Assembly (NCBI RefSeq): GCF_004135585.1
Contig: NZ_CP035501.1
Location: forward strand, 1,785,001-1,849,000
Direction of reading: 5' to 3'
DNA from: Sphingosinicella sp. BN140058
GTDB taxonomy: Bacteria > Pseudomonadota > Alphaproteobacteria > Sphingomonadales > Sphingomonadaceae
Length of the DNA: 64,000 nt
The notes under the pieces were generated by a model that did no database searches, was not told where the DNA came from, and saw only the letters and a program-made list of their open reading frames with translations. A program made the position numbers and the translations under genes. Position 1 is the first letter of the stretch. The number at the start of each line of letters is the position of its first letter. Positions 25,385 through 34,443 of the stretch are shown piece after piece.

Positions 25385-25912
25385 TCACCGGATCACGCTT
25401 GTGCGCGAACTTTCGTAGAGGAACCAGCTGCGGCGCTCGGTTTCGTCGATCCATACTTCGATCAGGCTTGCCGTCGCGACGTCTGCATAACGATCGCAGA
25501 GATCGTGGACCCGGCGCATCTCGGCGACCAATTGCTTGTTGTCGCCATGCAGTTCGGCAAGCATGTCGAGCGGATCGACATAGTCGGCATTGTTGTCGAG
25601 GATGCGCTGGCGTCCGGCAATGTCGGAGACTGAGCGGAGGGTGGTGCCGCCGATCTTGCGGGCACGTTCCGCGATCGGATCGGTCATCGCGAAGATCTGA
25701 TCAGCCTGCTCATCGAGCAGCAGATGGTAGTCGCGGAAGTTCGGCCCGCTCATGTGCCAGTGAAAGTTCTTGGTCTTGAGGTAGAGCGCGAACACGTCGG
25801 CGAGAAGGCCGGTAAGACCCGCCGAGATGTCGCGCGTTGCGTCGGCGCCGAGATCGGTCGGGGTGCCGAGCTGACGGCTCGCGAAGCTGCTGGTGATGAT
25901 GTGATCGGTCAC
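25385..25912 (-). CDS. dps: Dps-family DNA-binding ferritin
   Basis: A 175-residue mini-ferritin. The ferroxidase residues H51, H63, D67, D78 and E82 are all present (NFHWHMSGPNFRDYHLLLDEQADQ as the central stretch is read in parts: NFHWHMSG, RDYHLLLDEQ, AMTDPIAER). It oxidises Fe(II) with hydrogen peroxide, stores iron in a dodecamer and protects DNA. Start is GTG at 25912 behind GGGAGA; an ATG at 25987 has a less suitable, Arg-rich lead. The gene lies in a cluster of stress genes. Confidence 0.93.
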   Translation of the reverse strand: MTDHIITSSFASRQLGTPTDLGADATRDISAGLTGLLADVFALYLKTKNFHWHMSGPNFRDYHLLLDEQADQIFAMTDPIAERARKIGGTTLRSVSDIAGRQRILDNNADYVDPLDMLAELHGDNKQLVAEMRRVHDLCDRYADVATASLIEVWIDETERRSWFLYESSRTSVIR

Positions 25913-26178
25913 GATCTGGTCTCCCGCTGAATGGCGTCGCCGCCGACGGGGCGTGCAATACATCGTTGCGGGACCGATCCTATTCACACTTTGGTTTAAG
26001 GTGACGCGATTTTGTGCGGTCGTCCGGGCGCGGATCGATCATGGGGTCTCTCCCCGAAATTGGAGATTTCGCCGTGATGCGAACAGGATAGCGGGCGTCG
26101 ACCGTCTTCAGGATCATAAGCGAGGCTTGTAGATCCAGGGTCGGCCGACGCCCGCTTCGTGCGGCGCGGCGCACCCGT

Positions 26179-26496
26179 TCAACGAGTACCGGCGGCAAGC
26201 GTCTCGTCGGCACCGCGCCCGGCAAGGACATGGCTCCGCACGGCCGCGAGTTCCGCCGTCGTGTCCCTGATGCAGCGACGGGCGGCGACCTTGCGGGCCA
26301 TGTCGACGGAACCGCGCCCATCCGGACACACGGCTTCAACCGCCCGCGCCAGGCGGCGATCGAGCGTTCGGACTCCGGATTCTGTGCGCAGGTTGAGATC
26401 CTGATAGGCCACCCGAGCCTGTGCTCTGGGCTGCTCCGCAAGCGCAGCGGCAGGGAGTGAGGCGATCAGCGCGATGGCGATATTGAGCGTCTTCAT
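26179..26496 (-). CDS. UrcA-family exported protein
   Basis: A 105-residue protein with a signal peptide (MKTLNIAIALIASLPAAALA) and the UrcA signature (VAYQDLNLRTESGVRTLDRRLARAV; VCPDGRGS; RRCIRDT) with two cysteines that may pair. UrcA proteins are small periplasmic proteins of Sphingomonadales and Caulobacterales, of unknown function. This supports the taxonomic call. Confidence 0.88.
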   Translation of the reverse strand: MKTLNIAIALIASLPAAALAEQPRAQARVAYQDLNLRTESGVRTLDRRLARAVEAVCPDGRGSVDMARKVAARRCIRDTTAELAAVRSHVLAGRGADETLAAGTR

Positions 26497-26599
26497 GGTC
26501 TTGGCTCCTCATCTGGTGAGGCCCTGCAGATGCGCCCTTTCGTCCGCTGAAACCAACAAATCGCTGGGCGGAAGGTACAAGCCATGCTTATATAATGCG

Positions 26600-27520
26600 A
26601 TGACCAGCCTGCCGCCGCTCGCCGCCGTTCGAGTCTTCGAGGCCGCCGCCCGCCACGAGAATTTCAGCCGCGCCGCGGAAGAGCTGGCGATGACCCAGGC
26701 CGCCGTCAGCTACCAGATGAAATTGCTGGAGGAGCGGCTCGGTGCTGCCTTGTTCGTTCGGCGCGGGCGCGGCATGGCGCTGACCGAGATCGGTCGCCGG
26801 ATCGCGCCGCAGGTGACCGGCGCGTTCACGTCGTTGCGCGACGCCTTCGCCTCGGTCCGCGCCGAAAGCGCGTCCGTGTTGACGATCACTGCGCCGCGCA
26901 CCTTTTCGACCAACTGGCTGGCTGGCCGTCTCGGCGACTTTCACGTCGCCCATCCCGATCTCACCGTTCGGCTCGACATGTGCGACGAGATCGTCGACCT
27001 GCAGTCGAGCAGTTTCGACGCGGCGATCCGCGGCCTGCCCTGCGCGACGCCGGGCCTCGTCTGCCACTATCTGATGGCGATGCCGGTCGCCCCGCTCGCC
27101 AGCCCCGCCTTCCTCGCCCAATACAAGCTGGCAAGCCCCGCGGACCTTCTCGCGGTGCCGCGAATCTCGCCGGAAGACGATTGGTGGGATCTGTGGTTCA
27201 AGTCGCTGCCGGATTTCGATGCGTCCGGCCGTTCCGATCCGGGGATCCGCTTCGAATCGCAGGTGCTGGACGGCCACGCAGCGATTGCCGGCCACGGCGT
27301 CGCCATCCTCAGCCCGCCGATGTTCAAGCCGGCGATCGACGCCGGGCTGCTGGTCCAGCCGTTCGCGCACACCGCCCGCTACAAGAACGGCTTCTGGCTG
27401 GTCTACCCCGAGCACAAGCGCAACGCCTCCAAGGTGCGCGCCTTGCGCGATTGGCTGCTCGCCGCGGTTCGCGAGGCCTATGGCGACGATCCGGCGCTGC
27501 TCACGCCGCCGCAGGTTTGA
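26600..27520 (+). CDS. LysR-family regulator, GcvA type
   Basis: A 306-residue LysR regulator starting LPPLAAVRVFEAAARHENFSRAAEELAMTQ, the pattern of the GcvA subgroup, with VSYQMKLLEERLGAALFVRRGR as the recognition wing and a C-terminal effector domain. Start ATG 26600, just behind a TATAAT sequence at 26591-26596, which is too near the ATG to be its own -10 unless initiation is further inside. Targets are not evident; the neighbouring genes are convergent or divergent and unrelated. Confidence 0.9.
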   Translation: MTSLPPLAAVRVFEAAARHENFSRAAEELAMTQAAVSYQMKLLEERLGAALFVRRGRGMALTEIGRRIAPQVTGAFTSLRDAFASVRAESASVLTITAPRTFSTNWLAGRLGDFHVAHPDLTVRLDMCDEIVDLQSSSFDAAIRGLPCATPGLVCHYLMAMPVAPLASPAFLAQYKLASPADLLAVPRISPEDDWWDLWFKSLPDFDASGRSDPGIRFESQVLDGHAAIAGHGVAILSPPMFKPAIDAGLLVQPFAHTARYKNGFWLVYPEHKRNASKVRALRDWLLAAVREAYGDDPALLTPPQV

Positions 27521-27541
27521 AGAACCGGACCTGACGACGGC

Positions 27542-27961
27542 TCACCGCGCTCCAGGCCGCTCCAGATACCAGCCGAGTGAAGAGCGAACCCGATCACGCA
27601 GCGGCTCGCCGGCCGCGCCCCGCGCCGGCTTGAAGCGCGCGCGGGTCGAGACGATGCGGCAGGTGGCGTCGTCGAGTGCCCTGGAGCCGCTGGTCTGCGT
27701 CACGATACAGGCTTCCGCGCGGCCTTTGGCGCTGACCCAGACTTCGAAGCCGACCGAGCCCTGCGCATTCTTGCGCAACGCTTCCGGCGGGTAATCATTA
27801 TCCTGCACCAGCCATGCGAACCCGGTTCTGGGCACGGCCGCGACCGCACCGTCCGGGAGCGGTGGCGGTTCGGTCACGGGATCGCCCTTCGCATAAGCCG
27901 ACTTCGGCAACATGCAGGCCGCGAGCACCAGCAGCACATCAATCGATCGGCGACCGTACAC
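27542..27961 (-). CDS. TonB C-terminal-domain exported protein
   Basis: A 139-residue protein with a signal peptide (RRSIDVLLVLAACMLPKSAYA) and a TonB/TolA C-terminal domain (DNDYPPEALRKNAQGSVGFEVWVSAKGRAEACIVTQTSGSRAL as the family pattern in parts). It lacks the membrane-anchored proline-rich spacer of true TonB, so it is probably not an energy transducer. GTG at 27961 behind GGAGG chosen; earlier codons up to 28027 are open but poorly placed. Divergent from the GH92 gene. Confidence 0.75.
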   Translation of the reverse strand: MYGRRSIDVLLVLAACMLPKSAYAKGDPVTEPPPLPDGAVAAVPRTGFAWLVQDNDYPPEALRKNAQGSVGFEVWVSAKGRAEACIVTQTSGSRALDDATCRIVSTRARFKPARGAAGEPLRDRVRSSLGWYLERPGAR

Positions 27962-28086
27962 GCCCTGTTTCCTCCCGAGATTCACAAGGAGCGCAGTGCT
28001 GGCTGATCGTCGACGCGGCAAGAGCAAAGAGGAGGCGATCGTCTGTCATGCCGGCTGCCGCAGCGGCAGCAATCCACAATCTTAGC

Positions 28087-28100
28087 AAGCACGCGTGCTT
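28087..28100. promoter_or_regulatory. 14-bp perfect palindrome upstream of the GH92 gene
   Basis: AAGCACGCGTGCTT is a perfect palindrome in the 277-bp divergent region, 139 bp before the alpha-mannosidase ATG. Possible regulator site; the rest of this region contains no gene I can support. Confidence 0.3.
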
Positions 28101-28238
28101 CGGCAGAGCTGCAAAGCCCGGAAACACCGGCACAATCTTCGCACAGCGAGAGACGCAGAGTCGCGACGGCGCATCGGACGCGCTCCGTCGGCCGCAGGGG
28201 CGCTTGGATCGAGCCCTCGGCCATGCTCTAAGGCCCCC

Positions 28239-30560
28239 ATGATCATCGGTTCCTGTCGCGTTGCACTGGCCGCGCTCGCCCTCTCCGCAACCGCCCTGTC
28301 CGCCCAGGGCACGTTCGAAAGCGTCGATCCGTTCATCGGCACCGGCGGCGAGGGCCACACGTTCCCAGGCGCGGTGGCACCGTTCGGCATGGTGCAGCTG
28401 AGCCCGGACACCGATACCGGCTGCAAGATCCGCGAATGCTACGGTCATGCCGCCGGCTATCGCTACGACGATCCCACCATCCAGGGCTTCTCCCACACCC
28501 ATTTCTCCGGCGCCGGCCATTCCGATCTCGGCGACGTGCTGGTGATGCCGGCAGCCGGCGACAGCGTCTCCCTCGAGCCCGGCGACGCCAAGGTGCCGGG
28601 TTCCGGTTACCGCTCCCGCTTCAGCCACGACAGCGAGCGGGCCGAGCCGGGCTATTATGCGGTGACCCTGGCCGACTCCGGGGTTCGCGCCGAGCTGACC
28701 GCGGGCACGCGGGTCGGCGTCCATCGTTACACCTTTCCCGCCGGCAAGCCCGCGCATCTGATCCTCGATCTGCGCAGTTCGCTGTACGATTATCCCGGCA
28801 AGATCCTGTGGTCGTCGCTGCGCCTGCGGGCCGACGGCACGATCACCGGGATGCGCGAGACACGGGGTTGGGCGCCGGGGCGGAAATTGTTCTTCGCCAT
28901 CCGTCCCTCGCAGCCGATCGCCGCCCACGCCTTCTTCAACCGCGAGACCGACATCCCCTACAAGGGATTCCAGGGCCCGAGCCGCGGCGCCGACGACGCT
29001 GCGCAACTGCTCGGCCGCGCACTGGTGGCACAGCTCGATTTCGGTACGCTCACCGCGCCGCTCGAGCTCAAGGTCGCGATTTCCAGCGTCGACGAGGACG
29101 GCGCCATCGCCAATCTCGACAGCGAAACGGGCGGCTTCGACGCGGTCCGCGATCGCACCCGCGCCGCCTGGCGCAAGGGCCTCGACGCGCTGCGCATCGA
29201 GGCGGCGGTGCCGATGAAGAAAATGGCGGCGACCGCGCTCTACCACAGCATGATCGCCCCGAGCGTCTTCTCGGACGCGGACGGCCGCTACCGCGGGCCC
29301 GACGATCAGGTCCACAAGGCAGACGGCTTCACCTTCCACTCGACCTTTTCGCTGTGGGACACGTTCCGTGCCGAGCACCCGTTGCTGCTGCTGACGCAAC
29401 CGGAGCAGCGCAACACCGACTTCATCCGTTCGCTGCTCGCCAGCCAGCAGGCGAGCCCGTTCGGGATCCTGCCGGTCTGGCAATTCCACGGCCGCGAGAC
29501 CTGGACGATGATCGGCTACCACGCGGTGCCGGTGATCGCCGACGCCTGGCTGAAGGGCGTCCGCGGCTTCGATGGTGCCCAGGCGCTCGACGCCATGGTG
29601 AAGAGCGCGACCTATGCGCCCTATGGCGGCCTCGGCGAGTACATGAATTTGGGCTACGTGCCGATCGACCGCGAGCCGGAAGCGGCGTCGAAGACGGTCG
29701 AATATGCCTATGACGACTGGACGATCGCGCAGATGGCGCGGGCGCTCGGCCGCAGCGACATCGCCGCTGCGTTCGACAAGCGCGCCGCTTATTGGCGCAA
29801 CAGCTTCGATCGCGGCACCGGCTTCCTGCGCGCGCGCAAATCCGACGGGTCCTTCCGAACGCCGTTCGATCCTACCGCGATCAATTACGGCAGCGACTAT
29901 ACGGAAGGGAATGCGTGGCAATATAGCTGGTTCGTACCGCACGACCAGAAAGCGATGTTCGCGATGCTGGGCGGCGATCGGGCGGCGGTGCGCAAGCTCG
30001 ACGCGATGTTCGCCTTCGACAATTCCAAGCTGGACTACAGCCATGCCGAGGACATTGCCGGTTTGATCGGGCAATATATCCACGGCAACGAGCCGAGCCA
30101 TCATGTCGCCTATCTCTACAATCATGCCGGCCAGCCGTGGCGGACGCAGGAGCGGCTGAAACAAATCGTCGACAGCCAGTATAAGGCGGCGCCCGATGGT
30201 CTGTCGGGAAATGACGACATCGGCCAGATGTCGGCGTGGCTGCTGTTCACCACGCTTGGTTTCTATCCGGTGACGCCCGGCTCCAACCAATATGCGATCG
30301 GTCGCCCTTTCCTAGACCGCGCCACGCTCACTCTGCCCAACGGCAAGAGCTTCGACATCGTCACCGACGGGCTCACCGACGCCAATCCCTATATCGGCGG
30401 CGTCACCCTGAACGGCCGCCCGCTCGAGCGCTCCTATCTGACCCACGCCGAAATCGTCGCCGGCGGCGAGCTGCGCTTCACCATGCAGGCCAAGCCGAAC
30501 AAGGCCTGGGCGACCACGGCGCGGGCGCGGCCCTTCTCCGCGAGTGCCCTCACGCGCTGA
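28239..30560 (+). CDS. GH92 family alpha-mannosidase
   Basis: A 773-residue exo-acting, Ca-dependent alpha-mannosidase family protein, exported by a signal peptide (residues 1-23). Family signatures are VDPFIGTGGEGHTFPGAVAPFG near the start, GFSHTHFSGAGH, the (alpha/alpha)6 region FHSTFSLWDTFRAEHPL, GRETWTMIGYHAVPVIADA, EYAYDDWTIAQMA, and TEGNAWQYSWFVPHD holding a likely catalytic Glu, then GNDDIGQMSAW and GFYPVTPGSNQY in the C-domain (each read as short stretches). It releases mannose from glycans in the periplasm. No mannose regulon is adjacent. Confidence 0.93.
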   Translation: MIIGSCRVALAALALSATALSAQGTFESVDPFIGTGGEGHTFPGAVAPFGMVQLSPDTDTGCKIRECYGHAAGYRYDDPTIQGFSHTHFSGAGHSDLGDVLVMPAAGDSVSLEPGDAKVPGSGYRSRFSHDSERAEPGYYAVTLADSGVRAELTAGTRVGVHRYTFPAGKPAHLILDLRSSLYDYPGKILWSSLRLRADGTITGMRETRGWAPGRKLFFAIRPSQPIAAHAFFNRETDIPYKGFQGPSRGADDAAQLLGRALVAQLDFGTLTAPLELKVAISSVDEDGAIANLDSETGGFDAVRDRTRAAWRKGLDALRIEAAVPMKKMAATALYHSMIAPSVFSDADGRYRGPDDQVHKADGFTFHSTFSLWDTFRAEHPLLLLTQPEQRNTDFIRSLLASQQASPFGILPVWQFHGRETWTMIGYHAVPVIADAWLKGVRGFDGAQALDAMVKSATYAPYGGLGEYMNLGYVPIDREPEAASKTVEYAYDDWTIAQMARALGRSDIAAAFDKRAAYWRNSFDRGTGFLRARKSDGSFRTPFDPTAINYGSDYTEGNAWQYSWFVPHDQKAMFAMLGGDRAAVRKLDAMFAFDNSKLDYSHAEDIAGLIGQYIHGNEPSHHVAYLYNHAGQPWRTQERLKQIVDSQYKAAPDGLSGNDDIGQMSAWLLFTTLGFYPVTPGSNQYAIGRPFLDRATLTLPNGKSFDIVTDGLTDANPYIGGVTLNGRPLERSYLTHAEIVAGGELRFTMQAKPNKAWATTARARPFSASALTR

Positions 30561-30735
30561 AGAGCCGCCACAGGGTGGCTTTCTCACCGCGCGGCAGGCT
30601 CGCTGCCGGGCGTGGATACCGCCCGGTAGATGCTTGCTCGATCTCCCTCCGCAGAAACCCGTAAGGACTTGCGCGTAATTGCGAATCTCCCCCCTCGATC
30701 GGCTAAAACAAGCCATCGAACAGAGGGGAATGACC

Positions 30736-31017
30736 ATGGCGATCAGCCAGAAGACTGCCGATTTCTTTGCCGCCACGCAGATCCTGGAGAACAACCAGGC
30801 CGATCCGGAATCGCTGTTCCAGCTCGGAACGCTGTTTTCGACCGGCGCGCAGGGGATCGAGATCGATCTGATCGAAGCGCACAAATGGTTCAACCTCGCC
30901 GCGCTCAAGGGCAGCAGCGAAGCGCATCTCTGCCGCTCCGAAGTCGCCGGCGACATGAGCCGCGCCGAAATTGCAGAAGCACAGCGTCAGGCCCGCGCCT
31001 GGCTCGCCAACGCCTGA
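30736..31017 (+). CDS. Small Sel1-like repeat protein
   Basis: A 93-residue protein with one clear Sel1/TPR-like unit (ESLFQLGTLFSTGAQGIEIDLIEAHKWFNLAALKGSSEAHL in parts) and a helical tail. ATG at 30736 is set by GAGGGG seven bases before it; an ATG at 30730 is too near that site. It may be a small scaffold protein. It precedes phoU but on the far side of the Pho box, so it is not part of that operon. Confidence 0.75.
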   Translation: MAISQKTADFFAATQILENNQADPESLFQLGTLFSTGAQGIEIDLIEAHKWFNLAALKGSSEAHLCRSEVAGDMSRAEIAEAQRQARAWLANA

Positions 31018-31090
31018 TCCTCCGTTTCGGAGGCTTTTGACGCCTTTCTTTCAAGTAAAACCGCTGCTCTGATCGTTGCGTCGACACGAT

Positions 31091-31108
31091 CCGTCACAGG
31101 ATTGTCAC
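31091..31108 (+). promoter_or_regulatory. Pho box (PhoB binding site)
   Basis: Two direct repeats CCGTCAC (31091-31097) and TTGTCAC (31102-31108) with a 4-nt spacer, the 11-bp period of a PhoB box (consensus CTGTCAY twice). It stands 45 bp before the phoU ATG, consistent with auto-activation of phoU-phoB by PhoB under phosphate limitation. A strong -10 is not obvious. Confidence 0.75.
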
Positions 31109-31152
31109 CATATTCCCGCACTTTGCCGGCTCCACCCATACCGGAGTAGGGC

Positions 31153-31860
31153 ATGGCGAGCAGCGGAGCGCATACGCTCAAGGCGTTCGACGAAGATCTC
31201 GAAGATCTTCGTGCGCAGGTCGCTGCCCTCGGCGGATGGGCGGAAGCGGCTACCCGCGAGGCGATGGAGGCGCTGCTGCGCCTCGATCCTGCGCTCGCTG
31301 CTCAATCGCTGCAGCGCACCGAAGCCATGCATCAGCTTGCCGCCGCCGTGGACCGCCGCGGCCTGTGCATCATCGCCCTGCGCGCGCCGATGGCCGATGA
31401 TCTTCGCGAAGTACTCGCCGCGATGAAGATTGCGGGCCTGATCGAACGCGTCGGCGATCAGGCGCGGAGCATCGCCGCCGCCATCCCCGCGATCGATCCG
31501 GCCCGGCCGCTCTCCTGCCCGCGCGCGCTCGGCAATCTCGCGCGCACCGCGACCGATGCGCTGCGCACCGCCTTGAATGCCTTCGTGGCGCGCGACCCCG
31601 ACGCGGCCGACAGCCTGTCCGACGCAAGCCTTGCGGCCGAGACGCTGTACGCCACCCTGCTGCAAAGCTGTCTGGACGAGATGCGCTGCGATCCGCGCGC
31701 GATCGCCAGCGCAATCAACCTGCTCTTCGTCGCCCGCAGCCTTGCCCGGATCGCCGACCAGGCGGCCGACCTCGCCGGCGCAGTCCGCTTCAGCGTCACC
31801 GGCGAAGACCAGATTTCCCCCGTATCCCGCCCCCATGCGGATCTGATGGAGCGACTCTGA
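31153..31860 (+). CDS. phoU: Phosphate signalling regulator PhoU
   Basis: A 235-residue, all-helical protein of the PhoU type: TLKAFDEDLEDLRAQVAALGGWAEAATREAMEAL as first three-helix repeat, RAPMADDLREVLAAMKIAGLIERVGDQARSIA (metal-binding D/E-x3-D motif) and a second repeat ending INLLFVARSLARIADQAADLA. PhoU damps PhoR/PhoB signalling and Pst transport when phosphate is sufficient. The stop abuts the phoB ATG with no gap. phoR and pst genes are not in the window. Confidence 0.93.
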   Translation: MASSGAHTLKAFDEDLEDLRAQVAALGGWAEAATREAMEALLRLDPALAAQSLQRTEAMHQLAAAVDRRGLCIIALRAPMADDLREVLAAMKIAGLIERVGDQARSIAAAIPAIDPARPLSCPRALGNLARTATDALRTALNAFVARDPDAADSLSDASLAAETLYATLLQSCLDEMRCDPRAIASAINLLFVARSLARIADQAADLAGAVRFSVTGEDQISPVSRPHADLMERL

Positions 31861-32553
<693 letters not shown>

Positions 32554-32575
32554 CGACACGCTTCGGGCTGCAATC

Positions 32576-32665
32576 CTCCGTTCGGGCTGAGCTTGTCGAA
32601 GCCCTTCAGTTCTTAGACTAGAAGGAGAAGGAAAGGGCTTCGACGAGCTCAGCCCGAACGGCGGG
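32576..32665. repeat. REP-like inverted repeat, copy 1
   Basis: Left arm about 32576-32606 (core TTCGGGCTGAGCTTGTCGAA) and right arm about 32632-32665 (core TTCGACGAGCTCAGCCCGAA) are nearly perfect reverse complements, with a 25-nt middle. It lies between the convergent ends of phoB and the CYTH-CHAD gene. The same core occurs in copy 2 at 35743-35830. Such paired elements resemble REP/BIME-type intergenic repeats of proteobacteria and may also stop transcription. Confidence 0.75.
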
Positions 32666-32731
32666 AGGACGACGCAGCCTGGTGGAGGGCGTTCCGCGAC
32701 CCTCACGACTCCCCGTTCCGCGGAGGAAGGA

Positions 32732-34186
32732 TCAACGCCAGTACGGCCCTGCTTCCCGCAGGCCGTCCGCGGCACGCTGGGCGGCGATCAGCAAGGCCTC
32801 CGCTTCGTGCGCCGCCGGTGCCGCGGGCGCGACGGTGCGGGCGGTTTCGAGGTCGTTGAGCTTGCCGAGATCTTCCTGAAGCGCCTCGAGCAGCCGGTTG
32901 AAATGCGTCCAGCGCTTGGCGCTGCCGAGTGCCAGCTCGGCGAAGAATTCGGAGCCGTAGCGCAGCTTCTTGACCTGGATGCGCAGCTGGTGGCGCGCGT
33001 CCGGATCGATCGCGGCGATATCCTTGCCCTGCTTGCGGACCTTGCGCCACAGCCGGCCGAGCCGTTCCTCGGCAAAGGCCTCGATGCTGCGCTGCGCGCG
33101 CGGCGTCTCCCGCCACGCCCCCACCTCGGCAAAGGCGACCAGATCGAGGATCAGGCGCGGCAGATCCTCGCCGGTGAGGGTCGCGACCAGCATGTCGTAG
33201 GCAGCGCCTCGCGCCGTCTTCAGCCGCTGGCGTTCCGCAGTGGCGGCTTTGCCGGCGCCGGTGGTGCCGCGGAGGCCGGCGAGGGTGACATCGAGATCGC
33301 GGGCCTCGCCGAGCAGGGCGGAGAGCGCGCCGAAGCCGACGCGCAGCCGATCGAATTCGTCGCTTGCCGCGACCGGCCTGAACAAGGTGAAGGCCGAGCG
33401 CAAGCGGCGGATCGCGACCCGCAACTGGTGAACCGCCTCCGCATCGCGGTCGGCGATCGCCGCCAGTTCGTTGCGCCGGAAGTGACGAAGGCAGGACTGG
33501 ACGATCAGGGCGAAGGCATCGGCGATCGTGGTTCCCGGCGGGACCTCGACATTCTCCGCCTTGCGGCTCTGGCGAGGCCGCTTGGCGCCAAGGCGCTGGC
33601 CGCGCTCCGATTTGCTCAGCACGCCCATGCGCAGCGGGATGTCGCGGCCGATCTCGCGGGCGAAGGCGAAAAGTCCCGCGCGGCTGCCGCGCTTCAGCTC
33701 GAGCTCGATCTCGCACACCGGCTCGCTGCGATCGCCGACGACCACGGCACCGACGTCGAGGATCAGCTCGATCGTGCTGCCGTCGCGGCGCAGCAGCCAG
33801 GTCGTTCGATCGACCCGCGTTTCGGAAACGCTTTGCAGCCTGGCCCTAACCTTCTTGCGCGCGAGCAGCGGCGCCAGCGGCGTCGATCCCAGAGCTTCGA
33901 AATCGAGGGTCGGCCCGTCGATACCCTGCTCCCACTCGGCGCGGGCAGAAAACCCGCCCGCCTCGCCGCCCTTCGCCTTCACCGTCTGAACATGGCGGCG
34001 GCCCTTGCGCCGGATGCGCAGCGAATAGCCGGCCTTGCGGACGTGGCCTTCGGGCGTATCGAAATAGGTGGAGACCTGCGGCTGGGCAGCGTGCGACGGC
34101 GCCCCGAGCAGCGCCAGCGCCCGGAAACGCTCGACGTCGCCGGGGACGAGTTCCAGCTTGAGTTCGACTTCCTCTGTCTCCGTCAT
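32732..34186 (-). CDS. CYTH-CHAD protein (inorganic triphosphatase type)
   Basis: A 484-residue fusion. The N-terminal CYTH domain begins with the signature EVELKLEL (residues 6-13) and has RRKGRRHVQTVKAKG and CEIELELKRG (charged tunnel residues) up to about residue 200. From about 225 a helical CHAD domain follows (AEAVHQLRVAIRRLRSAF; ARHQLRIQVKKLRYGSEFF) with paired basic histidine/arginine motifs that bind polyphosphate. The protein is expected to hydrolyse triphosphate and associate with polyphosphate. Its position next to phoU-phoB (convergent) fits phosphate metabolism. Confidence 0.88.
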   Translation of the reverse strand: MTETEEVELKLELVPGDVERFRALALLGAPSHAAQPQVSTYFDTPEGHVRKAGYSLRIRRKGRRHVQTVKAKGGEAGGFSARAEWEQGIDGPTLDFEALGSTPLAPLLARKKVRARLQSVSETRVDRTTWLLRRDGSTIELILDVGAVVVGDRSEPVCEIELELKRGSRAGLFAFAREIGRDIPLRMGVLSKSERGQRLGAKRPRQSRKAENVEVPPGTTIADAFALIVQSCLRHFRRNELAAIADRDAEAVHQLRVAIRRLRSAFTLFRPVAASDEFDRLRVGFGALSALLGEARDLDVTLAGLRGTTGAGKAATAERQRLKTARGAAYDMLVATLTGEDLPRLILDLVAFAEVGAWRETPRAQRSIEAFAEERLGRLWRKVRKQGKDIAAIDPDARHQLRIQVKKLRYGSEFFAELALGSAKRWTHFNRLLEALQEDLGKLNDLETARTVAPAAPAAHEAEALLIAAQRAADGLREAGPYWR

Positions 34187-34253
34187 GCCGCGCGAGCCAA
34201 AGGCGCACCCCCGAAATTTTACAACAGCGCCTTCTCAGCACGCCATCATGACA

Positions 34254-34271
34254 CTTGCATGACGATGCAAG
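34254..34271. repeat. Inverted repeat in divergent region
   Basis: CTTGCAT, GACG, ATGCAAG: perfect 7-bp arms with a 4-nt spacer, between the CYTH-CHAD gene (minus) and the lipoprotein gene (plus). It may be an operator or a small hairpin. The rest of the 257-bp gap shows no gene. Confidence 0.35.
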
Positions 34272-34443
34272 CCCAATCTGGTTGCGCAACGAAGGTGCGG
34301 CGGCAGGAGCGCCTTCGCTGCGGACCTCGTCGGGCATCCGGCGCGTCATCGCCGAAATGGATTGGCTTGCGGTCCGGCGCGCCCTTGCGCCTGTGTGCCG
34401 ATCGCCCCTATTTAGCGCCTCCCGTAGCGCGTTCGGAGGTGCC

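Noticed and set aside
25980..26042. 20-codon open frame on the minus strand with a GGGGAGA site
   Set aside because: Too short, no similarity known to me, and it lies in the possible leader of dps. Not enough to call a gene.
26591..26596. TATAAT as -10 of the LysR gene at 26600
   Set aside because: Initiation would fall inside the start codon region and no -35 is at the right distance.
27939..30290. Minus-strand open frame of 783 codons
   Set aside because: Shadow of the GH92 gene, whose motifs are clear on the plus strand.
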